Of a stretch of 64,000 nt of DNA, positions 44,434-54,374 are shown one piece after another (the first letter of the stretch is position 1; the number at the start of each line of letters is the position of its first letter). The notes beneath the pieces were generated by a model. The model did not search any database. It saw only the letters and a program-made list of their open reading frames with translations, and was not told where the DNA came from. Source of the DNA: Protopterus annectens. Its lineage: Eukaryota; Chordata; Ceratodontiformes; Protopteridae. A program made the position numbers and the translations under genes. Location of the stretch: assembly GCF_019279795.1 (NCBI RefSeq), contig NC_056745.1:1489319295-1489383294 (forward strand), read 5' to 3'.

Positions 44434-45075
44434 TGTCAATATGAAGGTGCAGGTACTCCACGACTATCGAAGCCAACCATCAACCAAAAAAGCAAAAATC
44501 AATAAAAAATTTTTATACTTGAACAGCAAAAGAACTTTATTCCATGGGTTGTTAACGCTTTCACGTCTACTCTGGACGCTTCTTCAGACTTTAATAAAAC
44601 ACTTCATCACTTCTGTATTTAAACACTTATCAATTAAACAGTTAACCAATGAAAGCCTTTGTACGAATACATAACTATAAAAAGTCAGAAACTTCTAAAT
44701 AGATAAAAAGTCAGAAACTTATATTGTGAAAATTAAAACTTCAAAATTCAACATTGACATTAAAATGGATGTAGTAATAGATTATAACTGTTAATAACAT
44801 TTCAGATGGCAAATAGCATATAAATATTTAAAAACACAAGGGCATATAAAAGCAGCATGTAATAAAAACATTTCAAGTGTATGAAACTACTGACAAACTT
44901 CTAAAAATACATGTTCCTACTAACACCAAGAGACATGAAAAAGTCAAAGTATAGCAATAAATAACTGCTAATGCTTAAGATGACGACTGACTAGAAAGGG
45001 TTTCAGAGTAACCCTCTCATTGAGGCCATGTCCTTCACCTTCTTTCATTCTGATGATCCATTTACATTCTTCCCT
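44434..45075 (-). repeat. PLE-A inverted arm (left)
   Basis: Reverse complement of 47385-48021 with high identity (TACTCCACGACTATCGAAGC, TTTATTCCATGGGTTGTTAA, CTCTCATTGAGGCCATGTCC). It covers the pLTR-like region and the end of the GIY-YIG ORF. Confidence 0.9.
44535..44600 (-). ncRNA. Hammerhead ribozyme motif, PLE-A left arm
   Basis: On the minus strand: CTGAAGA (44587-44581), helix II GCGTC/GACGT after an extra A, then GAAA, and self-complementary AGCG/CT-type helix III (AGC/GCT before A). Here one base differs from the right arm (AGCGTTAAC against AGCGCTAAC), which turns the helix III G-C pair into a G-U-type pair. Outer helix I is TTTATT/AATAAA. Confidence 0.72.
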
Positions 45076-47427
45076 TTCAGTGAAGTTACTAACATTGCCT
45101 AATCTCAATGTGGTGTGTATCAATTCAATAACTAAGAACTCAAAAGTGTGTGTGGTGCCTTGCGATACAACATGTCTAGCCAGTGCGTTCCTGTCATTCT
45201 CCCTGTTGATCGCACATAAATGCTCTCTAACCCTTTCCCTCAACGTTCTATTCGTCATACCGACATAGAAAGCCTGGCATTTGGTGCAGATGGCTAAATA
45301 AACTATGTTCCTTGTCCTACAGTCTGCATAATGATCGAATTTATATAGCACACCTGTGTCCGGGTGCCTAAAGTTATTCCTGCCCAGTACGTATTTGCAC
45401 TGATTGCAACTGCAACATGGACAGGTACCCATTCTAACAGTGAGTGGTTGATCTTGAAGTCGCCTTTCATAACATAACATGTTCCTTAAAGATCTAGTAT
45501 TCTTGTAGGAAAAATTGGGGTGGGGACCTACAAGTGCTCTGAGCCTATCATCCAACTGTAGGATACCCCAGTTCTTTCTAATGACATTAGTAATACTCTT
45601 ATTCTTGTTGGTATATGAAAGTACCATCCTCTTTTTACTTCTAGTAAATGGCCTGCTTTGTTCCACCTGTTCACTAGTTGCTATCCTAATGTATGGTCTT
45701 GTTTCTTCATTGCATTCTGTTTGTTGCAGGACTGTCAAATCATTGTCATGGTAACCCCTGGACTTAAAGTCAGCATCTAAGCCTATCAATACATTCCTAT
45801 ATGCTGAATCATCGCTTGTTAGGCATGAACAGCGTGCTGCTTGATTCTTAACAATGTTCATGTGTATGTGGGGAGGGTGCATACTATCATGATGTAAGTA
45901 TGTGTTCTTTCTACAGGGTTTCCTGTAAATGTTGGTAGTGAAACACCCATTGTGCTTCCTGATGTTAACATCTAAGAAGTCAATCTGGTGACATGATCTC
46001 TCCCCAGTCAGCCTAAGAAAAGATGTGGTGTTGTTGATGTAACTTAAAAACTCATCTAAGATAGTAACATCACCACTCCAAACAAAAAACACATCGTCCA
46101 CAAAACGTTTATAATACTTGAGGTGCTGTGAATAATACTCATTGCCAAAGATAAACATAGATTCCCAATAGGTTAGTACAAGGTTTGCATAAGAATTGGC
46201 ACATGATGTGCCCATCGCTACCCCTGAAGTCTGCAGATAATAACCATCACCATATAAAAATACATTATTTTCTAACACTAATTCCATCAGCATGGTGATC
46301 ATAATCACTTTGTTGTTAGTCATGCCCTTCTCTAGAAGAAAAAGCCTCAGGAAGTCTATCCCTATATCATTAGGTATGCAGGTGAATAAAGACTGAACAT
46401 CTAAAGTCATCATAATGTCATTCTCCAATCCAAGTATGCTTTTTCAACAGCACTCTCAGCTAGAGATTCCAATAGTTGTTTAGTATCTCTCAAAATGGAG
46501 AAGGTAGAATCAACTATAGGTCTAAGTTGCTTCTCAATAGAAATTGAGATACATTCAGTTAGCCAGCCTCTCCCTGAGACTATAGGTCTGAAGGGTGGGT
46601 CAGACAATGTCTTATGCACCTTCGGAAGACCTCTGATGATAGGTACCAAAGGTTTTTCAACTAAAAAATAATTATAGAGATCATTGTTTATAATATTGGA
46701 CATCAACATATCATACAATGAGGCATGAAGTTTACTGATAACCTTGTTTAGATCATACATGTGTATTTTTTTATATGTGGTTTCATCCAATAACATTTCT
46801 AACATTCTGTTGTTATAATATACACTATCAAACAACACTATTGCACCACCTTTATCCACTGGGCGGATAACTATAGTATCATTGTTTTGTAAACTTTTTA
46901 AAGCTGCTGTTTCTTGTCGGCTTAAATTGTAAAATTCTGACTTAAAACCTGTTTGTTCAAACAACATATAAAAATCATTGCAACAAACTTTCTAAAAGCG
47001 GATGCAATTCTGCTACAAAGCATGAAGGTTTCCTAAAATTATTAATTACAATATCCCTTGTCTCAGTGTTATCATTATCATAAAATAAATCAAGTGCTAA
47101 ACCCCTAGTAAAAAGTTTTAATTGTACTATCAACTCACTAATGTCTATCCCTTATGAAGGCACAAATGATAGACCTCTGTTTAACACTTTCATTTCAGCA
47201 TCAGTCAACTCATGGCTAGATAAATTAATTACCAGTTCATTGGAGTTTTCTTCCGCAGTCTCTTCTGTGGTTCCCCTGACTCCCCTGAGGGTTTCCATTT
47301 CTTCCCCTTGTACTGGGGACTCCATGTCTTGTGATCTGCTGGTAGGTAATGCTTGAGATGACGACTGACTAGAAAGGGTTTCAGAGAATGTAAATGGATC
47401 ATCAGAATGAAAGAAGGTGAAGGACAT
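44968..47427 (-). pseudogene. PLE-A reverse transcriptase + GIY-YIG protein (frameshifted)
   Basis: Three minus-strand blocks. 47427-47152 is the N-terminus (SSHELTDAEMKVLNRGLSFV). 46967-46410 has IRPVDKGGAIVLFD, GLPKVHKT and PPFRPIVSGRG. 46428-44968 (486 codons) has MTLDVQSLFTCIPNDIGIDF, TSGVAMGTSCANSYANLVL and YYKRFVDDVFFVW (catalytic D-D). It continues with IDFLDVNIRK, CPCCSCNQC, IVYLAICTKCQAFYVGMTNR and ARHVVSQG. Frames break between 47152 and 46967 and near 46420. Order and motifs match Penelope proteins with a C-terminal endonuclease. Confidence 0.92.
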
Positions 47428-48021
47428 GGCCTCAATGAGAGGGTTACTCTGAAACCCTTTCTAGTCAGTCGTCATCTGAAGCATTAGCAGTTATTTATTG
47501 CTATACATTGACTTTTTCATGTTTCTTGGTGTTAGTAGGAACATGTATTTTTAGAAGTTTGTCAGTAGTTTCATACACTTGAAATGTTTTTTATCACATG
47601 CTGCTTTTATATGCTCTTGTATTTTTAAATATTTATATGCTATTTGCCATCTGAAATGTTAATAACAGTTATAATCTATTACTACATCCATTTTAATGTC
47701 AATGTTGAATTTTGAAGTTTTAATTTTCACAATATAAGTTTCTGACTTTTATCTATTTAGAAGTTTCTGACTTTTTATAGTTATGTATTCGTACAAAGGC
47801 TTTCATTGGTTAACTGTTTAATTGATAAGTGTTTAAATACAGAAGTGATGAAGTGTTTTATTAAAGTCTGAAGAAGCGTCCAGAGTAGACGTGAAAGCGC
47901 TAACAACCCATGGAATAAAGTTCTTTTGCTGTTCAAGTATAAAAATTTTTTATTGATTTTTGCTTTTTTGTTTGATGGTTGGCTTCGATAGTCGTGGAGT
48001 ACCTGCACCTTGATATTGACA
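47385..48021 (+). repeat. PLE-A inverted arm (right)
   Basis: Mirror of 44434-45075. At its inner edge (47345-47475) there is a further short palindrome, GATGACGACTGACTAGAAAG against CTTTCTAGTCAGTCGTCATC, made by two opposed copies of the ORF end. Confidence 0.9.
47855..47925 (+). ncRNA. Hammerhead ribozyme motif, PLE-A right arm
   Basis: CTGAAGA (47868-47874), an extra A, helix II GCGTC/GACGT (one G-U), GAAA (47893-47896), helix III AGC/GCT without loop, cleavage expected after A, then ACAACC. Outer helix I pairs TTTATT (before the core) with AATAAA after it, across an internal loop. The arrangement is the type I PLE form. Confidence 0.8.
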
Positions 48022-48033
48022 TATTAATATTAC
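48021..48033 (+). repeat. Target-site duplication of PLE-A (right copy)
   Basis: ATATTAATATTAC, matching 44366-44378. Confidence 0.88.
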
Positions 48034-50562
48034 GACCATATGTGGTAATTACTCTAATGGTATCCACCTGTTCAGCCTGGCTTTTCTCCCTGTAAGTTGA
48101 GTGATGTTCTCTCCGAGTTGAATGCCACTTGCCTGGCACCCTGGATGTCAAATTCTCTGTAGCCTCTAGTTCGAAAACTGCCTACCAAGTCATGCTGAGA
48201 TTCCATATAGTCCATTTCAGAGGAACAAATCCTTCTTATTCTCAGGAAGTGGGGTTTGGGGATATTCCGGATGATGTGGTTGGGATGCATGATGGTGGCA
48301 TGTAACAAGTTGTTATATTGGGGGTATGTGCAAAACGTTTTAGTTTTCAATGTATGATCTGGATTATGAGTAATAGTGACATCCAGAAAACTGATCTCAC
48401 ATAAATCACAGGTCAGTGTGAATTCAATACCCCATTTGTTCTGGTTCAAATATTGCACAAACTCCAATAGATATTGTTGATCAAAACGCCAGACCAGCCA
48501 ACAATCATCCAGATATCTGCGCCAAACATCCAGTTCTTCTATATAAATGTTGTGTGTAGGATCATAGATCAGTTGTTCCTCAATGTATCCCATGAAGAGG
48601 TCTGCATAAATGGGAGCAAAAGATGCTCCCATAGCAGTACCCCTGGTTTAGCAAAAGCATTTTCCCTGAAAATGGAATACATTCTTATCCAAGACATGCT
48701 CAGCCATGCAGACCAAAAGTGTGTTGAATCCCACCGGATATAACTGGGCTCTATCTAGCCAATATTAAAGAGCTTTTAGTCCCACCCAGTGTGGTATGTT
48801 GGTGTACAGGGCATTGACATCCAGAGTGCACAGCAACCATCCTGGTTAAAGCTGGGTGACTGAAACCAATTGCAAAAACTGAGTGGTGTCTTGTATCCTG
48901 GCTCGGATCATGCTGAGTAATGGTTTGAGATATACTGTCAAAAATTCGGATAAGGGTTCAGTTAAAGAACCTATACCAGAAACAATTGGTCATCCAGGGG
49001 GTTTGCCGAGGGATTTGTGTATCTTTGGTAGGAGATAAAGGATTTGTTTCTGTGGATCCTTCACCGTAAGATTTGTCTTGACAGATTCAGATATGATACC
49101 TTCTGAAGCTGCCAAACTCAAAAACTTGTCAATTTCCTTCTTAAAATTAGACGTAGTGTCAATAGGCATCTTCGTGTAATGGGAAGAGTTGGGCAATTGT
49201 TCATTTCCCTCCCCCAGATAATAATCTGTGTCCATGGTAGCAGTAGCCCCTCCCTTATCAGCCTGTATAATGACAATGTTTTTGTTATCTCTTAGTTCTT
49301 GTAGTGCCGTTTGCTCAGCATTGGACAAATTGTGTTTCAAAGGGAAGAACTGACCCAAATTGAAATGAATATCGTTAAGAACTGCCTGTAGGAAAATGCC
49401 AACATGTTTGTTCATGGGTGGAACAAAGTCCGGTTTTAAGAATCTGAATTCACTAGATCTTTGAGAACTTTCCATAGATCCAAAGAACAATTTGAGATTA
49501 ATTCTGCGACAAAAACTATTAACATCAGTAACAATATCAGACTCATCCACAAAGAACCGTGGCACATAGTTCAAACCTTTATTCAAAAGTATCTTTTGGT
49601 CATCAGTTATCACAGTCCTTGAAATATTCAGGATATTATAATCTATTGAGTCATGAACACCTGGAGCAAGCCTTCTATAGTGTCTTTCTTAGTGTTTTCT
49701 GTGTTTTCCCCCACCCCTCCTCCTGACATGTTTAAAGGGTGGGTGTGGCTTCTTTGTTTTTTGAGGACTGGGGATTCCTTGGTGTTGATCACGTCAGTGT
49801 TTGTAGTGGATGATTCTTCTGCAGATGTGCTACTATGTGTATTGAAGGACCCTTTCAAAATAGATCTGGGTCTGTTTTTGTTTCTGCCCCCTGTGACTTG
49901 TCTAGTTTCCATAAACCTAACTGTTTTGGATGTATCAAAAGGTCTACCCCTTTGATAGTCGGTCAAGTCCCTGTTGAATTTCTTGATTTTTTATCTTTAA
50001 TCTGTTTTTCAAAAACAAGTAGTTCCTTTGACAGTCTGTTGACACAGATGGAATATTGCGGGTGTCCCTCAAAAGATTTGAGCTCCCCAAATAAATCCCT
50101 GACCTCATTGGTGTTGGTTTCTATGATCCGTTCATAATATGAGCTGAGAATCCGTACAAAAGTCATAGAAGCCTGTTGTTGAGCTTGGTACCATTCTTGT
50201 GTCAAGATATCATCTGTCTTGCCCACAAGTGGTTGGATTTTAACTCTCAAACCCTTTGGGGTGATGTCTTTATTCATGTAGGCCTTAAAATGCCTCAAAT
50301 GCCAAACGTTCATTAGCAAACTTCTCATGCCTTTACTCAGCCTGTTGAAAGCAGAGATGCAGCCGTCAACTGGATCCATTTGTTGTTCAGTACCATTGTC
50401 ATGGGATATACCAAAAACTCCAATGTCATTTTTATCAGCACACAGGCCTTTAAGTATCATGTCTAGATCCAAGACAGTAAGCTGTTCACCACCGCTATCT
50501 TTGGGGTACATACAGTTGTGGACACTGTTCTTGTCCATATATATATATTTACATCCAAACAT
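48034..50562 (-). pseudogene. PLE-B reverse transcriptase with N-terminal region (frameshifted)
   Basis: The minus-strand N-terminal block 50562-49963 includes RLSKGMRSLLMNVWHLRHFK and LTQEWYQAQQQASMTFVRIL. 49966-49643 is Ser/Thr-rich. 49613-48990 has DDQKILLNKGLNYVPRFFVD, IIQADKGGA and YLLPKIHKSLGKPPG. The 48990-48640 interval, frame-broken, keeps LCTLDVNALYTNIPHW. 48632-48072 has MGASFAPIYADLFMGYIEEQ, WRRYLDDCWLVW (catalytic D-D) and EISFLDVTIT. The frame then reaches VITTYGRNINM at the PLE-A insertion. The first ~20 codons of the top block are antisense to the arm's GIY-YIG coding region, so the true start is probably nearer 50480. Confidence 0.87.
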
Positions 50563-51226
50563 TTTTCCAGCAGAAACACAAATTGTGTATATGACATGAC
50601 ATGTTTTTGGAACTGTAACAATGATTGGGTTGTTTATCTTGCGACATGTACACGTGCTAATTTCTATGTCGGACAGACATCACGACCTCTCAGAATGCGA
50701 ATGTCCGAAACATCGTGGTGACATGCGTATTAAATGGGACACCAATGCTTTATACAGACATTGTCAGCACCACAATTCTGCCAGATTTTAGTTTACGATC
50801 ATTGACAAGGTCCATGGTGACAGATCCAATAAACAGGGATGGCATTTGATTCTTAATAAGAAAGAGAAGTATTGGATCATCAAACCGGGTGCTTTGTTTT
50901 CGCCTGGTTTGAATGATCATTTATGAATACATGATATATTATTATTACTTTTTGTACTAATTATGTTGAATGTATATTGTTCTTTTCATATATTTTTTAT
51001 ATTTTTTTTCACACAGGAAACCTAAGGAAGGGAAGAATTCTGATTGGAGGACTTACCTTATAAATATGTATGGTGAACTACCTATGTGATTAACATTTTC
51101 TCCCACTGATGAAAGCCTTAGGGCTGAAACCGGTCTGGGATTTATTTATCTAAATAAATCTTATGTGTTAAAACCTTATGTTTTTTGTGCCTTTTTACAC
51201 ACTGATGTTTGGTGCTGGCTATTTTT
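50490..51226 (+). repeat. PLE-B inverted arm (right), with antisense copy of the GIY-YIG region
   Basis: Mirror of 43450-44195. The plus strand encodes CVYDMTCFWNCNNDWVVYLA then TCTRANFYVGQTSRP and, in other frames, the C-terminal end. It differs from the left arm by scattered substitutions, so the two arms have diverged independently since insertion. Confidence 0.87.
51100..51141 (+). ncRNA. Hammerhead ribozyme motif, PLE-B right arm
   Basis: TCCCA (51101-51105), CTGATGA (51106-51112), helix II AGCC/GGCT with TTAG loop after an extra A, GAAA (51126-51129), helix III ACC/GGT, cleavage expected after C at 51135, then TGGGA (51136-51140). Helix I TCCCA/TGGGA is fully Watson-Crick. This is the most regular hammerhead in the window. 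Confidence 0.88.
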
Positions 51227-51377
51227 TCTTGACTCAGAGTGTACACCAGTAATCAATACAGAACTAGTCCTGGACATGGGGACTCAGTGTGTACAACAGT
51301 AATCAACACGGAACTAGTCAGGGACATGGGGACACAGAATGTGCACCAGTAATCAACATGGAACTAGTCCTGGACAT
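51227..51377 (+). repeat. 50-bp minisatellite, middle block (~3 units)
   Basis: Units of GGAACTAGTCCTGGACATGG, then GGACTCAGAGTGTACACCAG, then TAATCAACAC. The block lies exactly between PLE-B and PLE-C. Confidence 0.93.
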
Positions 51378-51815
51378 GCTACCAAGAACTGTGGCGTTAA
51401 ACAAAGACGCTGAAACGCCTTGCTCTGGAATCACTGGTACAGCAACCAAAATTAGTCTCTGCTCGCAACAATGAAAGTAATCCAATGGTAAATGTAAAAA
51501 GCAAAATTTATTTTGTACAAGGTTAAGCGCTTTCACCCACACAACGTAGGCTTCATCAGAACAATTATACAATCACTCCTGAACATTTAAATACTTGAAA
51601 TTGGCGCCAAAAGTTTAAAACACATTTAAAGAAATATTCACATTTATGTGCAATAACCTGACTATATGAATACATTTCCCTATTAAAAATACATACTGCT
51701 GTGCTTTCACATTAAATATAAAAAAATAAGTATGAAAAATGTATATGTAGCCTTCAAATTATCATCAAATAAAAATTCATAAAAATTCATAAAAAAAAGT
51801 TTGTGTACAATAAAA
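51378..51815 (-). repeat. PLE-C inverted arm (left)
   Basis: Reverse complement of 54375-54803 at high identity. Ends in a short AAAATTCATAAAAATTCATA repeat that also ends the other arm. Confidence 0.92.
51513..51573 (-). ncRNA. Hammerhead ribozyme motif, PLE-C left arm
   Basis: On the minus strand: outer helix I TTGTATAA, then TTGTT, CTGATGA (51559-51553), an extra A, helix II GCCTAC/GTGTGGGT (with G-U pairs), GAAA, helix III AGC/GCT, T, then AACC and TTGTACAA. The sequence is the same as in the right arm within the core. Confidence 0.86.
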
Positions 51816-51843
51816 ATGTACCTAAACTATAATATATATGGAA

Positions 51844-54267
51844 TTATATATATTCTAAAATAGTTTTGGTGGAAATGAAGTCATTAAGACCAGGAGGGGT
51901 AGTTGCATCTGTATATATTTGCCAGTAGCTTTCCTTAAATGCTAATCTGCTTTTCATATTACCTCCTCTAGGGTTACTCTTAATCACTTCTAAAATACCA
52001 AATTTAAACTGATGTTCACTACCCTTATTAATAATATGTCTTGCCAAGGCATTTTTTTCATCCTTCTTCTTCATACAATATGTATGTGCATAAATTCTCT
52101 TCTTAAAATTCTGTTCCGTCTTACCTATATAGTAAGCGGGACATTTATTACACTTGGCAATATAGACTAAAAATTTAGTATTACAGTTTCCCTTTTTAAA
52201 AAATAGGGTAGTTTTATTATAATTATCCAATCTTATTTTGTTAACTTCTGTAATAAGATTACACTGGTTACAATGCCCACATCTACTGGTATGTGTCATT
52301 GATCCCCTATCTGTCCATTTACTGCCCCTTTCCAGTAAACTTTTTAAATTTTGCCCCATTTTGTATACAACAATGGGTTTGGGTCCTATAATACCAGATA
52401 ATTCTTCCTTAGACATTAATGTATACCAATATTTATTTAATATATGTTTTACTTTCTTACTATATGGACCATACTCTACTATACACGCCCTATCATATGT
52501 CTTAATGCAAGCCTTGTTTGACTCAGCTGCTGAAATCTGTTGAGTTTCTCTATATTTGTTACCTAAGAGAGGAATGATATCCCTTCCCCATCTGTTGAAT
52601 AACTCAATACTAATTTCATTCATCATTTCTATGTCATAACCCCTCTCTATGAACAAGGATGTAATGAAACTGAATTCTTTTGTTAATTCTTCCTTACTGG
52701 ATGTCATTCTCAGAGCCCGAATACATTGGCCTTTAAAAATATTTCTTTTTGTCTTACTGGGATGACAACTAGTATAATCTACATAAGAATTAGTGAATGT
52801 TTCCTTCCGATGTATTTTAGACTGAAACCCTAAATCTGTTCTAACTACCAGAGTGTCTAAGTACGGTACACCTTTAGTACTACTATGTGAAGTAAATTTC
52901 AAATAATCACTACTCTCATTTAAATATTCAAGGAACATTTTGTAAGAGTCCTGATTTCCTTCCCATATTATATAAATATCGTCAAGAAAGCGTGAGTAGT
53001 ATTTGATCTTACTAAAAAAATGACTCTTGAAAATATTTTTCTCTTCCCAGTTTAACATCACAAGATTGGCATATATGGGGGCACATGCGGCCCCCATAGC
53101 CACACCCTTGATTTGTCTGAATATTTCTCCTTCATAGTACACAAAGTTGTTCTCCAGTACTATGGACATGAGATCATTGACCAACTGAATTTTTTCATTA
53201 GTTAGCTTACTATATGAGATGATACTCTCTAAAAAGGCATCTAAGCCTTCGTCCTTAGGTATACACATAAATAGATCGATGACATCTATAGAAGCAAAAA
53301 TTAATTCCTGATCACTTAAGAGTATAGGATAATTCCGTAAAAATTGCCACGAATCTTTAACCATATGATCAACATTGTCATATATATGTTTTAGTAGGTG
53401 ATCAATAGCTACTCCTAATGGAAATGTTTTTGATTTGCTTCCCGATATTATGGGTCTAAAAGGTGGGTCCATCAAGTTTTTATGTATTTTAGGAATGCCC
53501 ACCATCGTGGCCAGGAAAGGTGAATCTACTCTAAGGAAATTATATAGTTCATCTGTTATCCTGTTGTCCAAAAGGAATTCCTCTATATATAGGTCAATTC
53601 TCCTATATGCTATATTCAGTTCATTCTGGGAAATGGTCTCATAATTCCCTGATTCATGCAAGATAGTATGAATTTTGTTATTATAAGTCATTTTGTCATA
53701 GACCACTACCCCACCCCCCTTGTCCGGTTTCATGACCCTAATACTATTACTTGTATTTAACTCATCTAATACATTCAATTCATCTTGAGTCAAATTACTT
53801 TTAGGTTTTTTCTTCCTTTTGTTCAAAGTGTACAAGTCATGAGTTACCAATTTCTCATATCTAAATACATCCTGATTCATTACTGGCATATAACTACTTT
53901 TCTTTTTTAACCTATCATTTGGTCTATTATTAACACTACTGTTGTCTTTGAACATGATAGCTAAATTCAACTTTCTAATATATTTTTTTAATTCACATAC
54001 ACTGTCTACTATTCTAAATCCTGTAATCGGAATGTATTTCATTCCTTTAGATAGCAAGCTAAAATGTGCCTTACTTAATACCGTATTGGTATAGTTAAAA
54101 ATCTGAAAGTTAGAATATTTATTAACAATTCCCTCATGGGAAGTAATGATAGTGTCATTGTTCAAAGAAGTAGTAGGCCCTATGACTTGAACCTGCTGCG
54201 ACTGGTTCAATATTCTTTTTTCCTCCAGGTATTGTTTTTCGACCACCTGTTGTCCTGTCTGGTCCAT
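51844..54267 (-). CDS. PLE-C reverse transcriptase + GIY-YIG endonuclease, intact 807 aa
   Basis: Complete frame from ATG at 54267. N-terminal ~150 residues: KAHFSLLSKGMKYIPITGF, KKKSSYMPVMNQDVFRYEKL. RT: RVMKPDKGGGVVVYDK, VGIPKIHKNLMDPPFRPIIS, FASIDVIDLFMCIPKDEGLD, QIKGVAMGAACAPIYANLVM, and YYSRFLDDIYIIW with D429-D430. Then VPYLDTLVVRTD and HRKETFTNSYVD. A Cys cluster HTSRCGHCNQCN precedes the endonuclease FLVYIAKCNKCPAYYIGKTE (from about residue 695), with KKRIYAHTY and ALARHIINKGSEH. Size and order fit Penelope elements with a C-terminal GIY-YIG domain. No stop or frameshift was seen, so it could be recent or functional. Expression is unknown. Confidence 0.95.
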   Translation of the reverse strand: MDQTGQQVVEKQYLEEKRILNQSQQVQVIGPTTSLNNDTIITSHEGIVNKYSNFQIFNYTNTVLSKAHFSLLSKGMKYIPITGFRIVDSVCELKKYIRKLNLAIMFKDNSSVNNRPNDRLKKKSSYMPVMNQDVFRYEKLVTHDLYTLNKRKKKPKSNLTQDELNVLDELNTSNSIRVMKPDKGGGVVVYDKMTYNNKIHTILHESGNYETISQNELNIAYRRIDLYIEEFLLDNRITDELYNFLRVDSPFLATMVGIPKIHKNLMDPPFRPIISGSKSKTFPLGVAIDHLLKHIYDNVDHMVKDSWQFLRNYPILLSDQELIFASIDVIDLFMCIPKDEGLDAFLESIISYSKLTNEKIQLVNDLMSIVLENNFVYYEGEIFRQIKGVAMGAACAPIYANLVMLNWEEKNIFKSHFFSKIKYYSRFLDDIYIIWEGNQDSYKMFLEYLNESSDYLKFTSHSSTKGVPYLDTLVVRTDLGFQSKIHRKETFTNSYVDYTSCHPSKTKRNIFKGQCIRALRMTSSKEELTKEFSFITSLFIERGYDIEMMNEISIELFNRWGRDIIPLLGNKYRETQQISAAESNKACIKTYDRACIVEYGPYSKKVKHILNKYWYTLMSKEELSGIIGPKPIVVYKMGQNLKSLLERGSKWTDRGSMTHTSRCGHCNQCNLITEVNKIRLDNYNKTTLFFKKGNCNTKFLVYIAKCNKCPAYYIGKTEQNFKKRIYAHTYCMKKKDEKNALARHIINKGSEHQFKFGILEVIKSNPRGGNMKSRLAFKESYWQIYTDATTPPGLNDFISTKTILEYI

Positions 54268-54374
54268 CCTTGTTGAAAATTTTCATTATCTACTGTTTTG
54301 CTGTCATAATGTGCCTGTCTATCTGGGACATTATAAAATGGCTTATTCCAGTTATATGCCCTCCCTTTTTATTG

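Larger units (their letters stand above)
44379..48020 (-). mobile_element. Penelope-like element PLE-A nested in PLE-B
   Basis: A 3.6-kb element on the minus strand with inverted arms 44434-~45075 and ~47385-48021, each with a hammerhead motif. The arms begin TGTCAATATGAAGGTGCAGG and its mirror. They extend ~100 bp into the ORF 3' end. A 55-bp non-arm segment (44379-44433) lies between the left target duplication and the left arm. The ORF is broken in two places. It is younger than PLE-B because it interrupts it. Confidence 0.9.
43450..51226 (-). mobile_element. Penelope-like element PLE-B (contains nested PLE-A)
   Basis: Without PLE-A the element is ~4.1 kb on the minus strand. Inverted arms of ~740 bp (43450-44195 and 50490-51226) flank an RT gene. 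Each arm holds a hammerhead motif and a copy of the C-terminal GIY-YIG coding region. The 50-bp minisatellite lies on both sides (GACTCAGAGTG at 43380 and 51234). About 55 bp of extra sequence separates the left arm from the satellite. PLE-A inserted into the C-terminal part of its ORF. Frameshifted, dead. Confidence 0.88.

Noticed and set aside
47229..47435. Separate small gene on the minus strand (68 codons)
   Set aside because: It is the inverted copy of the PLE-A ORF end within the arm, read in another frame.
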